Shown here piece by piece: positions 1 to 11,507 of a stretch of DNA of 64,000 bases (position 1 is its first letter; the number at the start of each line of letters is the position of its first letter). The stretch comes from Bradyrhizobium sp. NFR13 (GTDB taxonomy: Bacteria; Pseudomonadota; Alphaproteobacteria; Rhizobiales; Xanthobacteraceae). The position numbers were made by a program, and so were the translations under genes. The stretch covers positions 1,302,001 through 1,366,000 of the forward strand of contig NZ_FOTP01000001.1 of assembly GCF_900114605.1 (NCBI RefSeq), written 5' to 3'. The notes below the pieces were generated by a model. That model saw nothing but the letters and a program-made list of their open reading frames with translations, was not told the origin of the DNA and ran no database searches.

Positions 1-15
1 GTGTGCGGGGACCTG

Positions 16-582
16 ATGGCGATTAAAAGCAAATCACGTAAAATGAAGGTAGAACCGACGATTTCGCGGCCACAATTGATGGTCGACGGATCGGATCGGG
101 CTTTCCGCCAATTTGTCCATGACACATTGGCGTTTTCGGCGCGGCTTCAGGCCGTGCGCGGGCAACTCGGCGCAGTGATTGGCCTGTCCGGCACGCAATA
201 CACCGTGCTGATCGCAATTGCTCATTTGAGCGGCACAGATGAGAAGATCGGCGTCAATCAGGTCGCCGAGCACCTACACTTCAGCGGCGCGTTCATTACG
301 ATCGAGATCAACAAGCTGGTATCAAACGGCCTTGTTGAAAAAGAGACCGATGCGGAAGACCGCCGCCGCGTCATTCTAACCATCACACCGAAAGCGCGCG
401 CGCTGCTCAATGAACTGGCACCCGTTCAGCGTCCGGTGAACGATATGCTGTTTCGCAGCATGTCGGCTGCGGATTTCGAGCGAACGCGCAAACTGATGTC
501 GGAGATGGTGGATGCCGCCGACGAAGCGATCCGGCTGCTGGACTACAACGCCCCGGCCTCGGTCGCCCGGCAGACCAAATAA
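16..582 (+). CDS. MarR-family transcriptional regulator
   Basis: A one-component winged-helix DNA-binding protein. The central part (roughly residues 60-135) holds the MarR fold: a recognition-helix stretch around VNQVAEHLHFSGAFITIEIN and then the wing with EKETDAEDRRRVILTIT, where the DxRR pattern is the family hallmark. The final helices would form the dimer interface. I chose ATG at 16 because GGGG precedes it, but the frame is open from base 1 (GTG), so the true start could lie further upstream, outside the window. It is convergent with kdpE 27 bases away and is probably not part of the kdp operon. Ligand and targets cannot be told. Confidence 0.85.
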   Translation: MAIKSKSRKMKVEPTISRPQLMVDGSDRAFRQFVHDTLAFSARLQAVRGQLGAVIGLSGTQYTVLIAIAHLSGTDEKIGVNQVAEHLHFSGAFITIEINKLVSNGLVEKETDAEDRRRVILTITPKARALLNELAPVQRPVNDMLFRSMSAADFERTRKLMSEMVDAADEAIRLLDYNAPASVARQTK

Positions 583-609
583 CCTGCTGTTTGACCGGTT
601 TGTCGCTGG

Positions 610-1299
610 CTATTCGCCGGCGCGCAGCCGGTAGCCGATACCCGTTTCGGTCAGGACGAATTGCGGGCGCTCCGGATCAAGCTCGATCTTTTGACGTAAC
701 TGGCGGACATAGACGCGCAGATATTGTGCGTCGGTGAGTTCATCCCACAACTCCTTCAGCAGAAACCGGTGAGTCAGCACCTTGCCGGCATGCTGCACCA
801 GGACCCGCAGCAACTCATATTCCTTCGGGGACAGCTTCACATCGCGGTCACCGACCTTGACGATGCGGCGCACCAGATCAACCGACAATTCGCCGGATCG
901 GAATACCGGTCGCTCGCCATGGACCTGCAGCTGATGCCTGAGCGCGGCCCGCATGCGCGCCAGCAGTTCGTCCATGCCAAACGGCTTGGTGAGATAGTCG
1001 TCGGCGCCGAGATCCAGCGCCTGCACCTTGCCGGCTTCGTCGCCGCGGCTGGACAGCACCACGATCGGCACGCTGTCATCGCGCGCGCGAATCATCTGCA
1101 GCAGATCGTGGCCCTGGATGTCCGGCAGGCCGAGATCGAGGATGATCACGGCCGGCTTCTCCGCCAGTTTCTCCAGCGCGATCTTGCCGTTGCTGGCCTC
1201 CAGGACGTCATAGCCCTGGGTGCTGAGGCCCATGCGCAGCAATTTGCGGATCGGCGGCTCATCGTCGATGATCAGGACCTTGATGGCAGTGGTGTTCAT
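610..1299 (-). CDS. kdpE: KdpE, response regulator of the potassium-ATPase operon
   Basis: Cytoplasmic OmpR/PhoB-type response regulator of 229 residues, paired with KdpD. The N-terminal receiver carries the acidic pair (IIDDEPPIRK), the phospho-acceptor aspartate in VIILDLGLPD and the conserved lysine in YLTKPFGMDE. The C-terminal winged helix (about 130-225) includes LSPKEYELLRVLVQHAGKVL and ends in TGIGYRL, as in E. coli KdpE. Its start overlaps the kdpD stop by 4 bases, so the pair is probably translationally coupled. In the known system phospho-KdpE activates kdpFABC under potassium limitation or osmotic upshift; that role is taken from the family. Confidence 0.97.
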   Translation of the reverse strand: MNTTAIKVLIIDDEPPIRKLLRMGLSTQGYDVLEASNGKIALEKLAEKPAVIILDLGLPDIQGHDLLQMIRARDDSVPIVVLSSRGDEAGKVQALDLGADDYLTKPFGMDELLARMRAALRHQLQVHGERPVFRSGELSVDLVRRIVKVGDRDVKLSPKEYELLRVLVQHAGKVLTHRFLLKELWDELTDAQYLRVYVRQLRQKIELDPERPQFVLTETGIGYRLRAGE

Positions 1300-4016
1300 G
1301 CGGCGGTGTCCAGAGCTTCGGAGGCCGGCGGGATGGGAAGGCGGATGGTCAGCACGGCCCCTGACCGGTCGGCGCGATTGGTGGCCGAGATCGTGCCATG
1401 CATTGCCTCAACAAAGCCCCGCGAGATCGCAAGGCCGAGGCCGGTACCTGCCCGAACGTGATCACCCTTGTTGGCGCGATAGAATTTATCGAACACCTGT
1501 TCGAGATCGGCGGGTGGAATGCCCGCACCCTCGTCCATCACCTGCAGCAAGACCGAGTCCTTGTCACGGATGGCTCTGATCGCGATGGTGGTGTCATCCG
1601 GTGCATATTTCGCGGCATTGTCGAGCAGATTGAACAGCACCTGCTCGAACAATACCGCATCAAGCTCCAGCATCGGCAGGTTTGGCGCCAGATCGAGCGC
1701 GACGCGATGCCTGCCGAGAATCTTGCCGGCCCGGCGCAGCGCGCTGCCGACAATCTCGGTGAGATCCTGCAGCGTTGCATTGGGCACCACGGCGCCTGAC
1801 TCCAGCTTGGTCATATCCAGCAGATTGGCGATGAAGCGGTTCAGCCGTTCGGATTCGTCAATCACCGTGCCGAGCAGATCGGCCTTCTCGGCCTCGCTGA
1901 GCTTCGGCGACAGATCGCGCAGCGTGGAAGCCGCGCCGAGCACGGAGGCCAGTGGCGTCTTCAGATCATGCGAGATCGAGGTCAGCAGCGCCTGACGCAG
2001 CCGGTCGGATTCGACGTTGCGCTCGGCGCGATCCATGTCTTCCACGAGCTGCACGCGCTCGATGGCGAGTGCGCTCTGGTCCACAAGCGCATCCAGCAAC
2101 CGACGCTGGTCGGGTGTCAGCAATGGCCCCGTACGGTCATCGTCGATGCCGATCACACCAATCGGTCCACGACCGGTGCGCATCGGTAGAAACAACCGCT
2201 TCGCCCCGGGCAATGTCTCGGAGCCACGACCGGCCGGCCGATCATTGCTCCAGGCCCAGTTGGCAGCGGCCAGATCCGCCTTGTCCAATTCGTCCTCGGG
2301 GGGGTAGCCCGCTTTGACAGTGATGACGCCTTGTTCCGGCAACAGAAGAACGACGCGTACCCTGAGCATTAGTGCAATCTGATAGGCGCTCGCCCACAGC
2401 ACATCGTCGAGCGCGGCCGTGCCAGCCAGTTTGCGGCTGAACGCATAGAGCGATTCGGTCGTCCGGACACGTCCGAAGGCCGAGACGGCCTGCATGCGCA
2501 CCCGCGCCGCGACATTGGACACCAGAATGGCGATCAGCATGAAGAAAAAGAACGCCGCGACATTGGTCGGATCGGTGATGGTGAGCGTGTAGACCGGTGG
2601 CAGGAAGAAGAAGTTATAGCTCAACGATGCCACGACGCTTGCCAGCAGCGACGGCCAAAGACCAAAGCGCACGGCGACGCCGACCACGGCGGTGAGAAAC
2701 ATCAGATCGACATTCTCGATGCCGAAGAACGGACGCAATAGCGTTGCAGCCCCAAGAGCCACCGCCACGACGGCAACCGCTGCGATATAGGGCTTTGCGT
2801 CGAACGGCTCGACACGATCAGTCATCTGCGCGCGCTTCGCAGCCGGCTCCGTCGGCAATGCATCACCGGCGATCACATGCACGCTGATATTGCCGGCGCG
2901 CCGCACGAGATCATGAACCACCGAGCCACGCACCAGTTCGAACCACCATGACCGCGATGCCTTGCCAATCACGATCTGGGTGACGTTATTGGCATGGGCA
3001 TAGCCGAGCAGATCGTCGGCGATCCGCCGTCCAGCGCCAGGAATCGTCAGGGCTTCGGCACCAAGCGCCTCGGCGAGCCGCAGCGTATCGGCCAGTCTGT
3101 CGCGCTGTTCCTCGGTGAGCTGAAGGGTGCGCCGCGTTTCGATGCTGACCGCCGTCCACGGCGCATGCAGGCGATCGGCGAGACGTTTGGTGTAGCGCAC
3201 CAGCCCGGCCGACCGCGGATCCTCACTGATACAGACCAGAATGCGTTCACCGGCAGCCCACGGGCCGGTAATGGCATTAGCCTGCATATGCGTGAGCAAT
3301 TGCTCATCGACCCTGTCGGCCGTCCGTCGCAACGCCAGCTCACGGAGCGCCGTGAGATTGCCGGGCGAGAAATAATGTTCCAGCGCACGCTCGGCCTGTT
3401 TCGGAACGTAGACCTTGCCTTCCCTCAGGCGCTGAATCAGATCGTCTGGCGTGAGGTCGATCAGCTCGATGGCGTCGGCATGATCGAACACCGAATCCGG
3501 CACCGTCTCGCGCACCCGCACATGGGTGATCTGTGCGACCACATCATTCAGGCTTTCGATGTGCTGGATATTGACCGCGGTATAAACGTCGATCCCCGCG
3601 GCAAGCAATTCCGCGACGTCGAGATAACGTTTCGGATGCCGGCTCCCGGGCGCATTGGTATGGGCGAGTTCGTCGACCAATGCGATCTGCGGCCGCCGCG
3701 CGATCAGTGCATCGAGATCCATTTCCTCGAGTTGCTGGCCCTTGTGATCGATGCGCTTGCGAGGAAGCACCTCAAGGCCGATCAGCAGCGCCTCGGTCTC
3801 GGCGCGCCCGTGGGTCTCGACCACACCAACCACCACGTCGACGCCCGCCTTGCGCCTGGCATGGGCGCTTTGCAGCATCTCGTAGGTCTTGCCGACGCCG
3901 GGAGCGGCGCCGACAAAAATCTTCAGCCGCCCGGCCGCACCTTCCTCGCGCCTTGCTGTTTCCAGCAAGGCTTCAGGCGAAGGTCGTTGATCGGGATCGC
4001 GGCGCTGATTTGCCAT
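1296..4016 (-). CDS. kdpD: KdpD, sensor histidine kinase for potassium limitation
   Basis: Inner-membrane sensor kinase of 906 residues, full family length. In order: N-terminal KdpD domain with a Walker A-like GAAPGVGKTYEML and VVGVVETHGR; a universal-stress-protein-like domain (about 250-370); four close membrane segments (about 400-500, DUF4118); a GAF-like domain; HisKA with the phospho-acceptor histidine in SHDLKTPLASVLG; and HATPase_c with N box LFNLLDNAAKYA, G1 DEGAGIP and G2 GTGLGLAIS. It phosphorylates KdpE. It follows kdpC by 40 bases on the same strand, so the regulators are part of the transporter operon here. Confidence 0.98.
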   Translation of the reverse strand: MANQRRDPDQRPSPEALLETARREEGAAGRLKIFVGAAPGVGKTYEMLQSAHARRKAGVDVVVGVVETHGRAETEALLIGLEVLPRKRIDHKGQQLEEMDLDALIARRPQIALVDELAHTNAPGSRHPKRYLDVAELLAAGIDVYTAVNIQHIESLNDVVAQITHVRVRETVPDSVFDHADAIELIDLTPDDLIQRLREGKVYVPKQAERALEHYFSPGNLTALRELALRRTADRVDEQLLTHMQANAITGPWAAGERILVCISEDPRSAGLVRYTKRLADRLHAPWTAVSIETRRTLQLTEEQRDRLADTLRLAEALGAEALTIPGAGRRIADDLLGYAHANNVTQIVIGKASRSWWFELVRGSVVHDLVRRAGNISVHVIAGDALPTEPAAKRAQMTDRVEPFDAKPYIAAVAVVAVALGAATLLRPFFGIENVDLMFLTAVVGVAVRFGLWPSLLASVVASLSYNFFFLPPVYTLTITDPTNVAAFFFFMLIAILVSNVAARVRMQAVSAFGRVRTTESLYAFSRKLAGTAALDDVLWASAYQIALMLRVRVVLLLPEQGVITVKAGYPPEDELDKADLAAANWAWSNDRPAGRGSETLPGAKRLFLPMRTGRGPIGVIGIDDDRTGPLLTPDQRRLLDALVDQSALAIERVQLVEDMDRAERNVESDRLRQALLTSISHDLKTPLASVLGAASTLRDLSPKLSEAEKADLLGTVIDESERLNRFIANLLDMTKLESGAVVPNATLQDLTEIVGSALRRAGKILGRHRVALDLAPNLPMLELDAVLFEQVLFNLLDNAAKYAPDDTTIAIRAIRDKDSVLLQVMDEGAGIPPADLEQVFDKFYRANKGDHVRAGTGLGLAISRGFVEAMHGTISATNRADRSGAVLTIRLPIPPASEALDTAA

Positions 4017-4056
4017 AAGGCAATATAGTCTCCGCTACGGCTGGGGCCTAGACGGC

Positions 4057-4673
4057 CTACTTCGGTGCGGCAGCGTCCAGCGCGAGATTCAGCGCGAGAA
4101 CGTTAACGCGCGGTTCGCCCAACAGGCCGCCGAGGCGGCCTTCGACCTTATCTGTCACCAGCTGGCGGACGCGGTCCTCCGGCAGTTTGCGCGCCTTGGC
4201 GACGCGAGGCACCTGAAACAGCGCACCCTCCGGCGAAATGTTCGGGTCGAGACCGCTGCCCGAGGTGGTCACGAGATCGATCGGCACCGGCATCGATGGA
4301 TTCTCCGCCTTCAGCTTCTCAACGTCCTCCTTAACGCGATCGATCAGCGCCTTGCTGGTCGGACCTAGATTGGAGCCCATTGAGTTCACCGCGTTATAGG
4401 GCTGCGGCACGGTCTTGGTAGAATCCTGCGGATCGGGTCCCAGGGTCGCGGACGGGCGACCGTGGAAGTATTCGTCGCCCTTGAACTCCTGACCGATCAG
4501 CGACGAGCCGACGATCTTGCCGTCGCGGGTGATGAGGCTGCCTTGCGCCTGGCTCGGCATGATCGTCTCGGCAATGCCCGTCATCGCGAGCGGATAGCCG
4601 AGGCCGGTGATGGCAGTGAGGCCGAGCAGCAGAACGATAGCCGGGCGAACTTCTCTCAACATAACGTAACTCC

Positions 4674-4677
<4 letters not shown>
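4057..4677 (-). CDS. kdpC: KdpC, potassium-transporting ATPase subunit C
   Basis: Small subunit of the KdpFABC potassium pump, 206 residues. One N-terminal membrane helix ([20 protein letters not shown]) anchors a periplasmic domain with the family signatures [15 protein letters not shown] and [16 protein letters not shown]. KdpC stabilises the complex and is proposed to assist nucleotide binding by KdpB. The start overlaps the kdpB stop by 4 bases, so translation is probably coupled. Nothing unusual in length or motifs. Confidence 0.97.
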
Positions 4678-6791
<2,114 letters not shown>

Positions 6792-6812
6792 GATGAGTAC
6801 TCCGAAATCCGA

Positions 6813-8516
6813 TCAAAACAGGGTGTTGGCAGTCATCGCGAGGTGCTCGACGATCGGCCCGAGCGCGAGCGCCGGGAAGAACGTGAGACCGCCGATGATC
6901 AAGATCACGCCGATGACGAGGCCGACGAAGAGGCCGCCCGTCGTCGGCAGCGTGCCGGCCGAGGGTGCAATAGATTTCTTCGCAGCCAGTGAACCGGCCA
7001 TCGCCATGGCAGGCACGATCATGAAGAAGCGGCCGACGAACATCGAACTCGCCAATGTGAGATTGTAGAAGAAGGTATTGCCGGTGAGCCCACCGAAGGC
7101 CGAGCCGTTATTGCCGGTCGCCGAGGTGAAGGCGTAAAGCACTTCGGTGAAGCCATGCGGGCCCGCATTGGCCATCGACGCCACCGCCGAGGGCAGCACC
7201 ACCGCCACCGCCGTCCAGCCGAGATACATCAGCGGCAGGACAAGAATGGCAAGCATCGCCATTTTCACCTCGCGCGCCTCAATCTTCTTGCCGACATATT
7301 CCGGCGTACGGCCGACCATCAGACCGGCGACAAAGATCGCCAGAACGACGAACAACAACATGCCGTAGAGACCCGCACCCACGCCGCCGACGATGATCTC
7401 GCCAAGCTGCATGTTGATCAGCGGGATCATGCCACCGATCGCTGTAAACGAATCATGCATCGCATTGACCGCGCCGCAGGATGCCGCCGTGGTCACGACC
7501 GCGAACAGCGACGATGCGACAATGCCGAAGCGCAGTTCCTTGCCTTCCATATTGCCGCCGGTGAGCCCGAGCGCATTCAGACCCGTGGTGCCCGAAGCTT
7601 CGGCGCCATAGGTGACGGCGACACCGGCAATGAACAATACGCCCATCACGGCCAGGATCGCCCAACCCTGCCTGGGGTTGCCAACCATGCGACCGAACAC
7701 ATTGGTCATTGCTGCACCGAGCGCGAAGATTGAGATCATCTGGATGAAATTCGACAGCGCAGTCGGATTCTCGAACGGATGCGCGGCATTGGCGTTGAAG
7801 AAGCCACCGCCATTGGTGCCGAGCATCTTGATGGCGACCTGCGAAGCGACGGGACCGACCGCGATCGTCTGTTTGGCACCTTCGAGCGTTGTCGCATCGA
7901 CATAGGCGCCGAGCGTCTGCGGGATGCCCTGCCAGACCAGAAACAGCGTGTAGACGACACAGATCGGCAGCAGCACATAGAGCGTGCATCTGACGATATC
8001 GACCCAGAAATTACCGATGGTGCGCATCGACGAACGTGCAAAGCCACGGATCAGCGCAATCGCCAAGGCAATGCCGGCAGCAGCCGACAGGAAGTTATGT
8101 ACCGTCAGACCCAGCATCTGGGTCAGATACGACATGGTGCTTTCGCCGCCGTAGTTCTGCCAGTTGGTGTTGGTGATGAAAGAGATCGCGGTGTTGAAGG
8201 AGAGATCCTCGGCGACCGCCGACTGACCGGCCGGATTGAACGGCAGCACACCCTGCAAGCGGATCACAGCATATAGGCCGAGGAAACCGGCCGCATGAAA
8301 CAGCAGCATGGCGACCGTGTAGGTCAGCCAGTGCTGCTCGCGTTTCTCATCAACGCCGGCGACCCAGTATAGCCCGGCTTCGACCGGTCGCAGAATCGGA
8401 GATAGGAAGGTACGTTCGCCGCTGAAGACTGATGTCATGTAGCCGCCGAGCGGCTTCACCAGCGCGAGAACCACCGCGCAGTACAAAGCGATTTGAATCC
8501 AGCCAATTGTTGTCAT
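6813..8516 (-). CDS. kdpA: KdpA, potassium-binding and translocating subunit
   Basis: Channel-like subunit of 567 residues related to Trk/Ktr proteins, with about ten membrane helices and four degenerate selectivity-filter loops, such as [29 protein letters not shown] and [12 protein letters not shown]. These glycine-rich loops bind potassium in the known structure. The ATG start opens directly into the first helix ([20 protein letters not shown]). It is preceded by kdpF with a 26-base gap. Length and motifs match the family, so the pump is expected to work. Confidence 0.98.
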   Translation of the reverse strand: MTTIGWIQIALYCAVVLALVKPLGGYMTSVFSGERTFLSPILRPVEAGLYWVAGVDEKREQHWLTYTVAMLLFHAAGFLGLYAVIRLQGVLPFNPAGQSAVAEDLSFNTAISFITNTNWQNYGGESTMSYLTQMLGLTVHNFLSAAAGIALAIALIRGFARSSMRTIGNFWVDIVRCTLYVLLPICVVYTLFLVWQGIPQTLGAYVDATTLEGAKQTIAVGPVASQVAIKMLGTNGGGFFNANAAHPFENPTALSNFIQMISIFALGAAMTNVFGRMVGNPRQGWAILAVMGVLFIAGVAVTYGAEASGTTGLNALGLTGGNMEGKELRFGIVASSLFAVVTTAASCGAVNAMHDSFTAIGGMIPLINMQLGEIIVGGVGAGLYGMLLFVVLAIFVAGLMVGRTPEYVGKKIEAREVKMAMLAILVLPLMYLGWTAVAVVLPSAVASMANAGPHGFTEVLYAFTSATGNNGSAFGGLTGNTFFYNLTLASSMFVGRFFMIVPAMAMAGSLAAKKSIAPSAGTLPTTGGLFVGLVIGVILIIGGLTFFPALALGPIVEHLAMTANTLF

Positions 8517-8542
8517 GTCAGTCGACCTTTTGGAGTGCGCGC

Positions 8543-8632
8543 TCAGAACCGCTCGGGCCGCAGCAGCGCGTAGGTGAGATAAATCAGCAATGCCGCGGAC
8601 ACGAAGCCGGCGAGGGTGTAATCGAAAATCAT
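8543..8632 (-). CDS. kdpF: KdpF, small stabilising subunit of the potassium pump
   Basis: A 29-residue single-helix membrane peptide, [10 protein letters not shown] onwards, ending YALLRPERF. The pattern of a short N-terminus, one hydrophobic helix, then LL-x-PERF is the KdpF signature. Its start is preceded by GAGGAGCGC on the minus strand, a good ribosome-binding site that touches the stop of the next upstream micro-ORF. KdpF stabilises the KdpABC complex in the membrane. It sits in the expected place before kdpA. Confidence 0.93.
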   Translation of the reverse strand: MIFDYTLAGFVSAALLIYLTYALLRPERF

Positions 8633-8642
8633 GATGCGCTCC

Positions 8643-8726
8643 TCACAGCCGTTCGCAGGCATAGGCATAGCCCAGCGTGAGGATGAAGAAGCCCAGACCG
8701 AGGGCCAGCATGACGACGTCCAGCAT
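8643..8726 (-). CDS. 27-residue membrane micro-ORF, first gene of the kdp operon
   Basis: Reads MLDVVMLALGLGFFILTLGY followed by AYACERL, a single hydrophobic helix with a polar tail. AGGAGC sits 5-6 bases before the ATG, a strong ribosome-binding site, and only ten bases separate its stop from the kdpF start. The tail CERL resembles the PERF end of KdpF, suggesting a KdpF-like helix. I recall similar short frames before kdpF in related genomes but cannot verify this here. A role as an extra small subunit of the pump is inference from position and topology. Confidence 0.7.
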   Translation of the reverse strand: MLDVVMLALGLGFFILTLGYAYACERL

Positions 8727-8838
8727 GGGAAGCTCCTGATGCGATGATTGCGGCGGCGCGGAGCAGACGGCTCTCGCGCCCGATGCACGATCAGGTGCCA
8801 TTCTGGACGTAGGTTTTCGAGATGAAGCCAGCAGCGAA

Positions 8839-8913
8839 CTTATAGGAATCTCATAAAGACGCGGGGGCATGCGCGGGCCCGGCCAATCTTCACGCGCTTA
8901 TACGGCCCTTATA
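8839..8913. promoter_or_regulatory. Candidate kdp control region with CTTATA repeats
   Basis: The 282-base gap between the kdp micro-ORF and the next plus-strand gene is AT-rich in its middle. At 8839-8858 there is an imperfect inverted repeat, CTTATAG-N6-CATAAAG. At 8897-8913 CTTATA occurs twice with an 11-base repeat distance, the spacing used by OmpR-family regulators. E. coli KdpE recognises a T-rich TTTATA-type sequence, so these are plausible KdpE sites. The assignment is inference; no clear -35/-10 pair was identified. Confidence 0.4.
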
Positions 8914-9008
8914 TTTTTGTGCCCGAAGCTGCATCGTATTCAAATAGCAGACGACGGATATTGCATGGTGCGATCTTTCGAAGATCACGCTGTTCATGGA
9001 GACCCGTC

Positions 9009-9467
9009 ATGTCGTTCATCTCGATTCAGCGAACGCCCCTTTCCGAAGTGCCATCCGAAACGGCTCCGCTTGACGCTACGAGTTTCGCCGCGATCTGCCT
9101 CACCACCTGCAAGCGCCTGCCGGCCATGCGCCGCACGGCGGAGGCCCAGCGCCTCGATCGCCTGGTCACTGCCGGCGCCTGGACCGATGCCGCGCTTGCC
9201 CTGATCGCCATCGAACTGCCGCGGTGGCATCTGCGTCGGCTCGCTTATGATGAAGGTGAATGGCATTGCGCTCTCTCGAACCAGCGTGACCTTCCAGACT
9301 GGCTGGACAGCGCCGTCGAGACGCATCACCCAGACTTGGCGACGGCGATCCTGGCTGCATTTCGCGCCGTTGCTAGCCGCGGAGGCACGCCGCATCTGAC
9401 GCAAGCGCCCGTGCGCGCAATCCAGCCCACCGATTCCGAGCCGATGCTGTGTGAGAATTACTGTTGA
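9009..9467 (+). CDS. Uncharacterised protein
   Basis: A 152-residue protein I do not recognise. The ATG at 9009 is preceded by GGAGAC and starts MSFISIQRTPLSEVPSE. The body is compositionally ordinary, with a helical stretch around residues 30-75 (RRTAEAQRLDRLVTAGAWTD, ALALIAIELPRW) and an acidic segment before LPDWLDSAVETHHPDLATAI. No signal peptide or membrane helix is evident. The frame stays open a further 30 codons upstream, but that part reads like non-coding sequence. It is divergent from the kdp operon and 114 bases before dgoK. Function unknown. Confidence 0.65.
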   Translation: MSFISIQRTPLSEVPSETAPLDATSFAAICLTTCKRLPAMRRTAEAQRLDRLVTAGAWTDAALALIAIELPRWHLRRLAYDEGEWHCALSNQRDLPDWLDSAVETHHPDLATAILAAFRAVASRGGTPHLTQAPVRAIQPTDSEPMLCENYC

Positions 9468-9581
9468 GCGAAGAGGCGCGGTGCGAAGTGCTGTAGCTCG
9501 ACCATCTCGAACGGCCTTCCATGAGTGAGGCTTTCGGCTATGCTCGGCACGAATTCGTGCCATGACAAGCCGGAGCAAAAC

Positions 9582-10520
9582 GTGACATCAGACAAGGCGG
9601 TTTTCGTCGCGGTCGATTGGGGCACCAGCAGCTTTCGAGGCTGGTTGATGACCGCCGACGGCAACGCGCTTGCGGAAACCCGCGGGCCTGAAGGCATGTT
9701 GCATTGCGCGACTGCCGGCTTCGCTCCGGTGCTCGCTGATCATCTTGCCAGACTTGGCGGAACCAGGCTTGGCGGAATACAAGACCTGCCTGTGTTGATC
9801 TGCGGCATGGCTGGCGCAAGGCAGGGCTGGATCGAGGCGCCCTATCTGCACACACCGACACGGCTCGACGCCTTGCACGACGGTGCGAAGCGTGTCGATA
9901 CACAAGGCGACGTGCGTATCCTGCCCGGCATTGCCCAGGCCGACGCCGCGGCGCCCGACGTCATGCGCGGCGAAGAGACACAACTCCTCGGCGTGACCGA
10001 GCCCGGCTTTACCGGCCTGGTCTGCATTCCCGGCACTCACAGCAAATGGATCCGTATTGAGTCCGGCAGCGTGGTTTCATTCACGACCTATATGACCGGC
10101 GAACTATTTTCGGTCATCACTCAGCACAGCATCCTGAAACACGCCGTCGATCACGACGCGCCGTCGCCCGCCGCGAATGAGGCGTTCCGCGATGGCCTGC
10201 AGCGCGCGATCGATGCGCCGATCGGCTTGACTGCTTCGCTCTTCAGCTTGCGCGCGGCGCAACTGCTCAGCTTCCAGCAACAGGCCGATGGTGCGGCACG
10301 CCTGTCGGGCCTCCTGATCGGCACGGAAATCGCCGATGCCGGATCGCGCTATGGTACGCAGCATCCGGTGCGCCTGATCGGCGCCGGCGCGCTCAAGGAT
10401 CTTTATGCGGCGGCGCTTGCGGCTGCCGGCTTCGAGGTCGCCATCGTCGATGCCGAACGCGCGTCGCAACACGGCCTGACCAGGGCTGCAATCCATCTGT
10501 GGGGAGCTCAGTTCACATGA
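9582..10520 (+). CDS. dgoK: 2-dehydro-3-deoxygalactonokinase (DgoK)
   Basis: Cytoplasmic kinase of 312 residues that phosphorylates 2-keto-3-deoxy-D-galactonate with ATP in the De Ley-Doudoroff galactose/galactonate pathway. The N-terminal phosphate-binding signature VAVDWGTSSFRGWL and the internal CGMAGARQGWIEAPY and PGTHSKW are DgoK hallmarks. I chose GTG at 9582 because GGAG lies 6 bases upstream; a GTG at 9525 would add 19 unconserved residues. Its stop overlaps the dgoA start (ATGA), so the two enzymes are coupled. No galactonate dehydratase or transporter is in the window, so the full pathway is not shown. Confidence 0.9.
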   Translation: MTSDKAVFVAVDWGTSSFRGWLMTADGNALAETRGPEGMLHCATAGFAPVLADHLARLGGTRLGGIQDLPVLICGMAGARQGWIEAPYLHTPTRLDALHDGAKRVDTQGDVRILPGIAQADAAAPDVMRGEETQLLGVTEPGFTGLVCIPGTHSKWIRIESGSVVSFTTYMTGELFSVITQHSILKHAVDHDAPSPAANEAFRDGLQRAIDAPIGLTASLFSLRAAQLLSFQQQADGAARLSGLLIGTEIADAGSRYGTQHPVRLIGAGALKDLYAAALAAAGFEVAIVDAERASQHGLTRAAIHLWGAQFT

Positions 10521-11152
10521 ACCAGCCGATCCATTGGCCTACCATGAAGCGGCCGCTCGTCGCCATCCTGCGCGGCGTGCAGCCCGACGAAGTGGAGGGC
10601 ATCGTCGAGACGTTGATCGACACCGGTTTCGAGATGATCGAAGTGCCGCTGAACTCGCCCGATCCGTTCGATTCCATCGCGCGGATTTGCAAACGATTTG
10701 GCAACGACACCCTGATCGGTGCCGGCACCGTCCTCACCGCGGACGACTGCGCCCGCGTCGCCGATGTCGGCGGGCGGCTGATGGTGAGCCCGAATGTCGA
10801 TGTCGATGTGCTGGCAATGGCGGCGAGTCGCGGCATGGTCACGATGCCCGGCGTGTTCTCGCCGACCGAAGCTTTCCTCGCACTCCGCGCCGGTGCTTCC
10901 GCACTGAAATTCTTTCCTGCGTCGATCCTCGGCCCGTCCGGCATCGCCGCCGTTCGCGCGGTTCTGCCCAAGGATGCCGTGATCGGGGCTGTTGGTGGTG
11001 TTTCCGACCGGAATTTCGCGGACTATGTCGCCGCCGGCATACAGGCCTTCGGCCTTGGCAGCAGCCTCTACCGGCCTGGAATGAGCGCTATCGAGGTGAA
11101 GGTCACCGCACAGGCATCTGTCGCGGCTTATGATCAGGCGATGGCCCGCTAG
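10517..11152 (+). CDS. dgoA: 2-dehydro-3-deoxy-6-phosphogalactonate aldolase
   Basis: A class I aldolase of the KDPG/KDPGal family, 211 residues, splitting the DgoK product into pyruvate and glyceraldehyde 3-phosphate. Family features: the early RPLVAILRGVQPDE, the catalytic glutamate in MIEVPLNSPDP, the glycine-rich IGAGTVL and the Schiff-base lysine in ALKFFPASILGP. FGLGSSLYRPG near the end closes the phosphate site. PLNSPDP, in place of TLRTP in KDPG aldolases, favours the KDPGal subgroup, as does the partner dgoK. The ATG at 10517 overlaps the dgoK stop. Confidence 0.9.
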   Translation: MNQPIHWPTMKRPLVAILRGVQPDEVEGIVETLIDTGFEMIEVPLNSPDPFDSIARICKRFGNDTLIGAGTVLTADDCARVADVGGRLMVSPNVDVDVLAMAASRGMVTMPGVFSPTEAFLALRAGASALKFFPASILGPSGIAAVRAVLPKDAVIGAVGGVSDRNFADYVAAGIQAFGLGSSLYRPGMSAIEVKVTAQASVAAYDQAMAR

Positions 11153-11226
11153 AAGCAGAACGCGATATCTGTTCGCGTGCCCGTACTTGCCGAAGGCGTG
11201 GCCAGCACATTTAAACTGACTGAATT

Positions 11227-11243
11227 TCTCTGAATATCAGAGA
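11227..11243 (-). terminator. Weak hairpin downstream of tRNA-Leu
   Basis: Downstream of the tRNA 3' end the minus strand has a perfect 7-base-pair stem TCTCTGA / TCAGAGA with a 3-base loop. It is followed by AAATTC and not by a T-run, so it is only a weak terminator candidate or a processing signal. Confidence 0.35.
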
Positions 11244-11256
11244 CTTAGGAGCACCG

Positions 11257-11343
<87 letters not shown>

Positions 11344-11365
11344 ACGTGCGAGGCACGTGGCGCGG

Positions 11366-11394
11366 TTAGTAGGGGGCCGTTACGCGCTTGTCAA
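11366..11394 (-). promoter_or_regulatory. Sigma-70-type promoter of tRNA-Leu
   Basis: On the minus strand a consensus -35 TTGACA (11389-11394) is followed by exactly 17 bases and the -10 TACTAA (11366-11371). Transcription would start about 15-20 bases before the mature tRNA 5' end at 11343. Both the match and the placement are convincing. Confidence 0.75.
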
Positions 11395-11507
11395 ATTGCT
11401 TCGTTCAATTCCAAATCCGCTGTACAGGCCTCGCGCGTTGGCGTATCGCGAATTGGTCTAAATTCCCCCGTTTTGCCCGTTGCATGACTGACTCAAGGAA
11501 CTGATCC

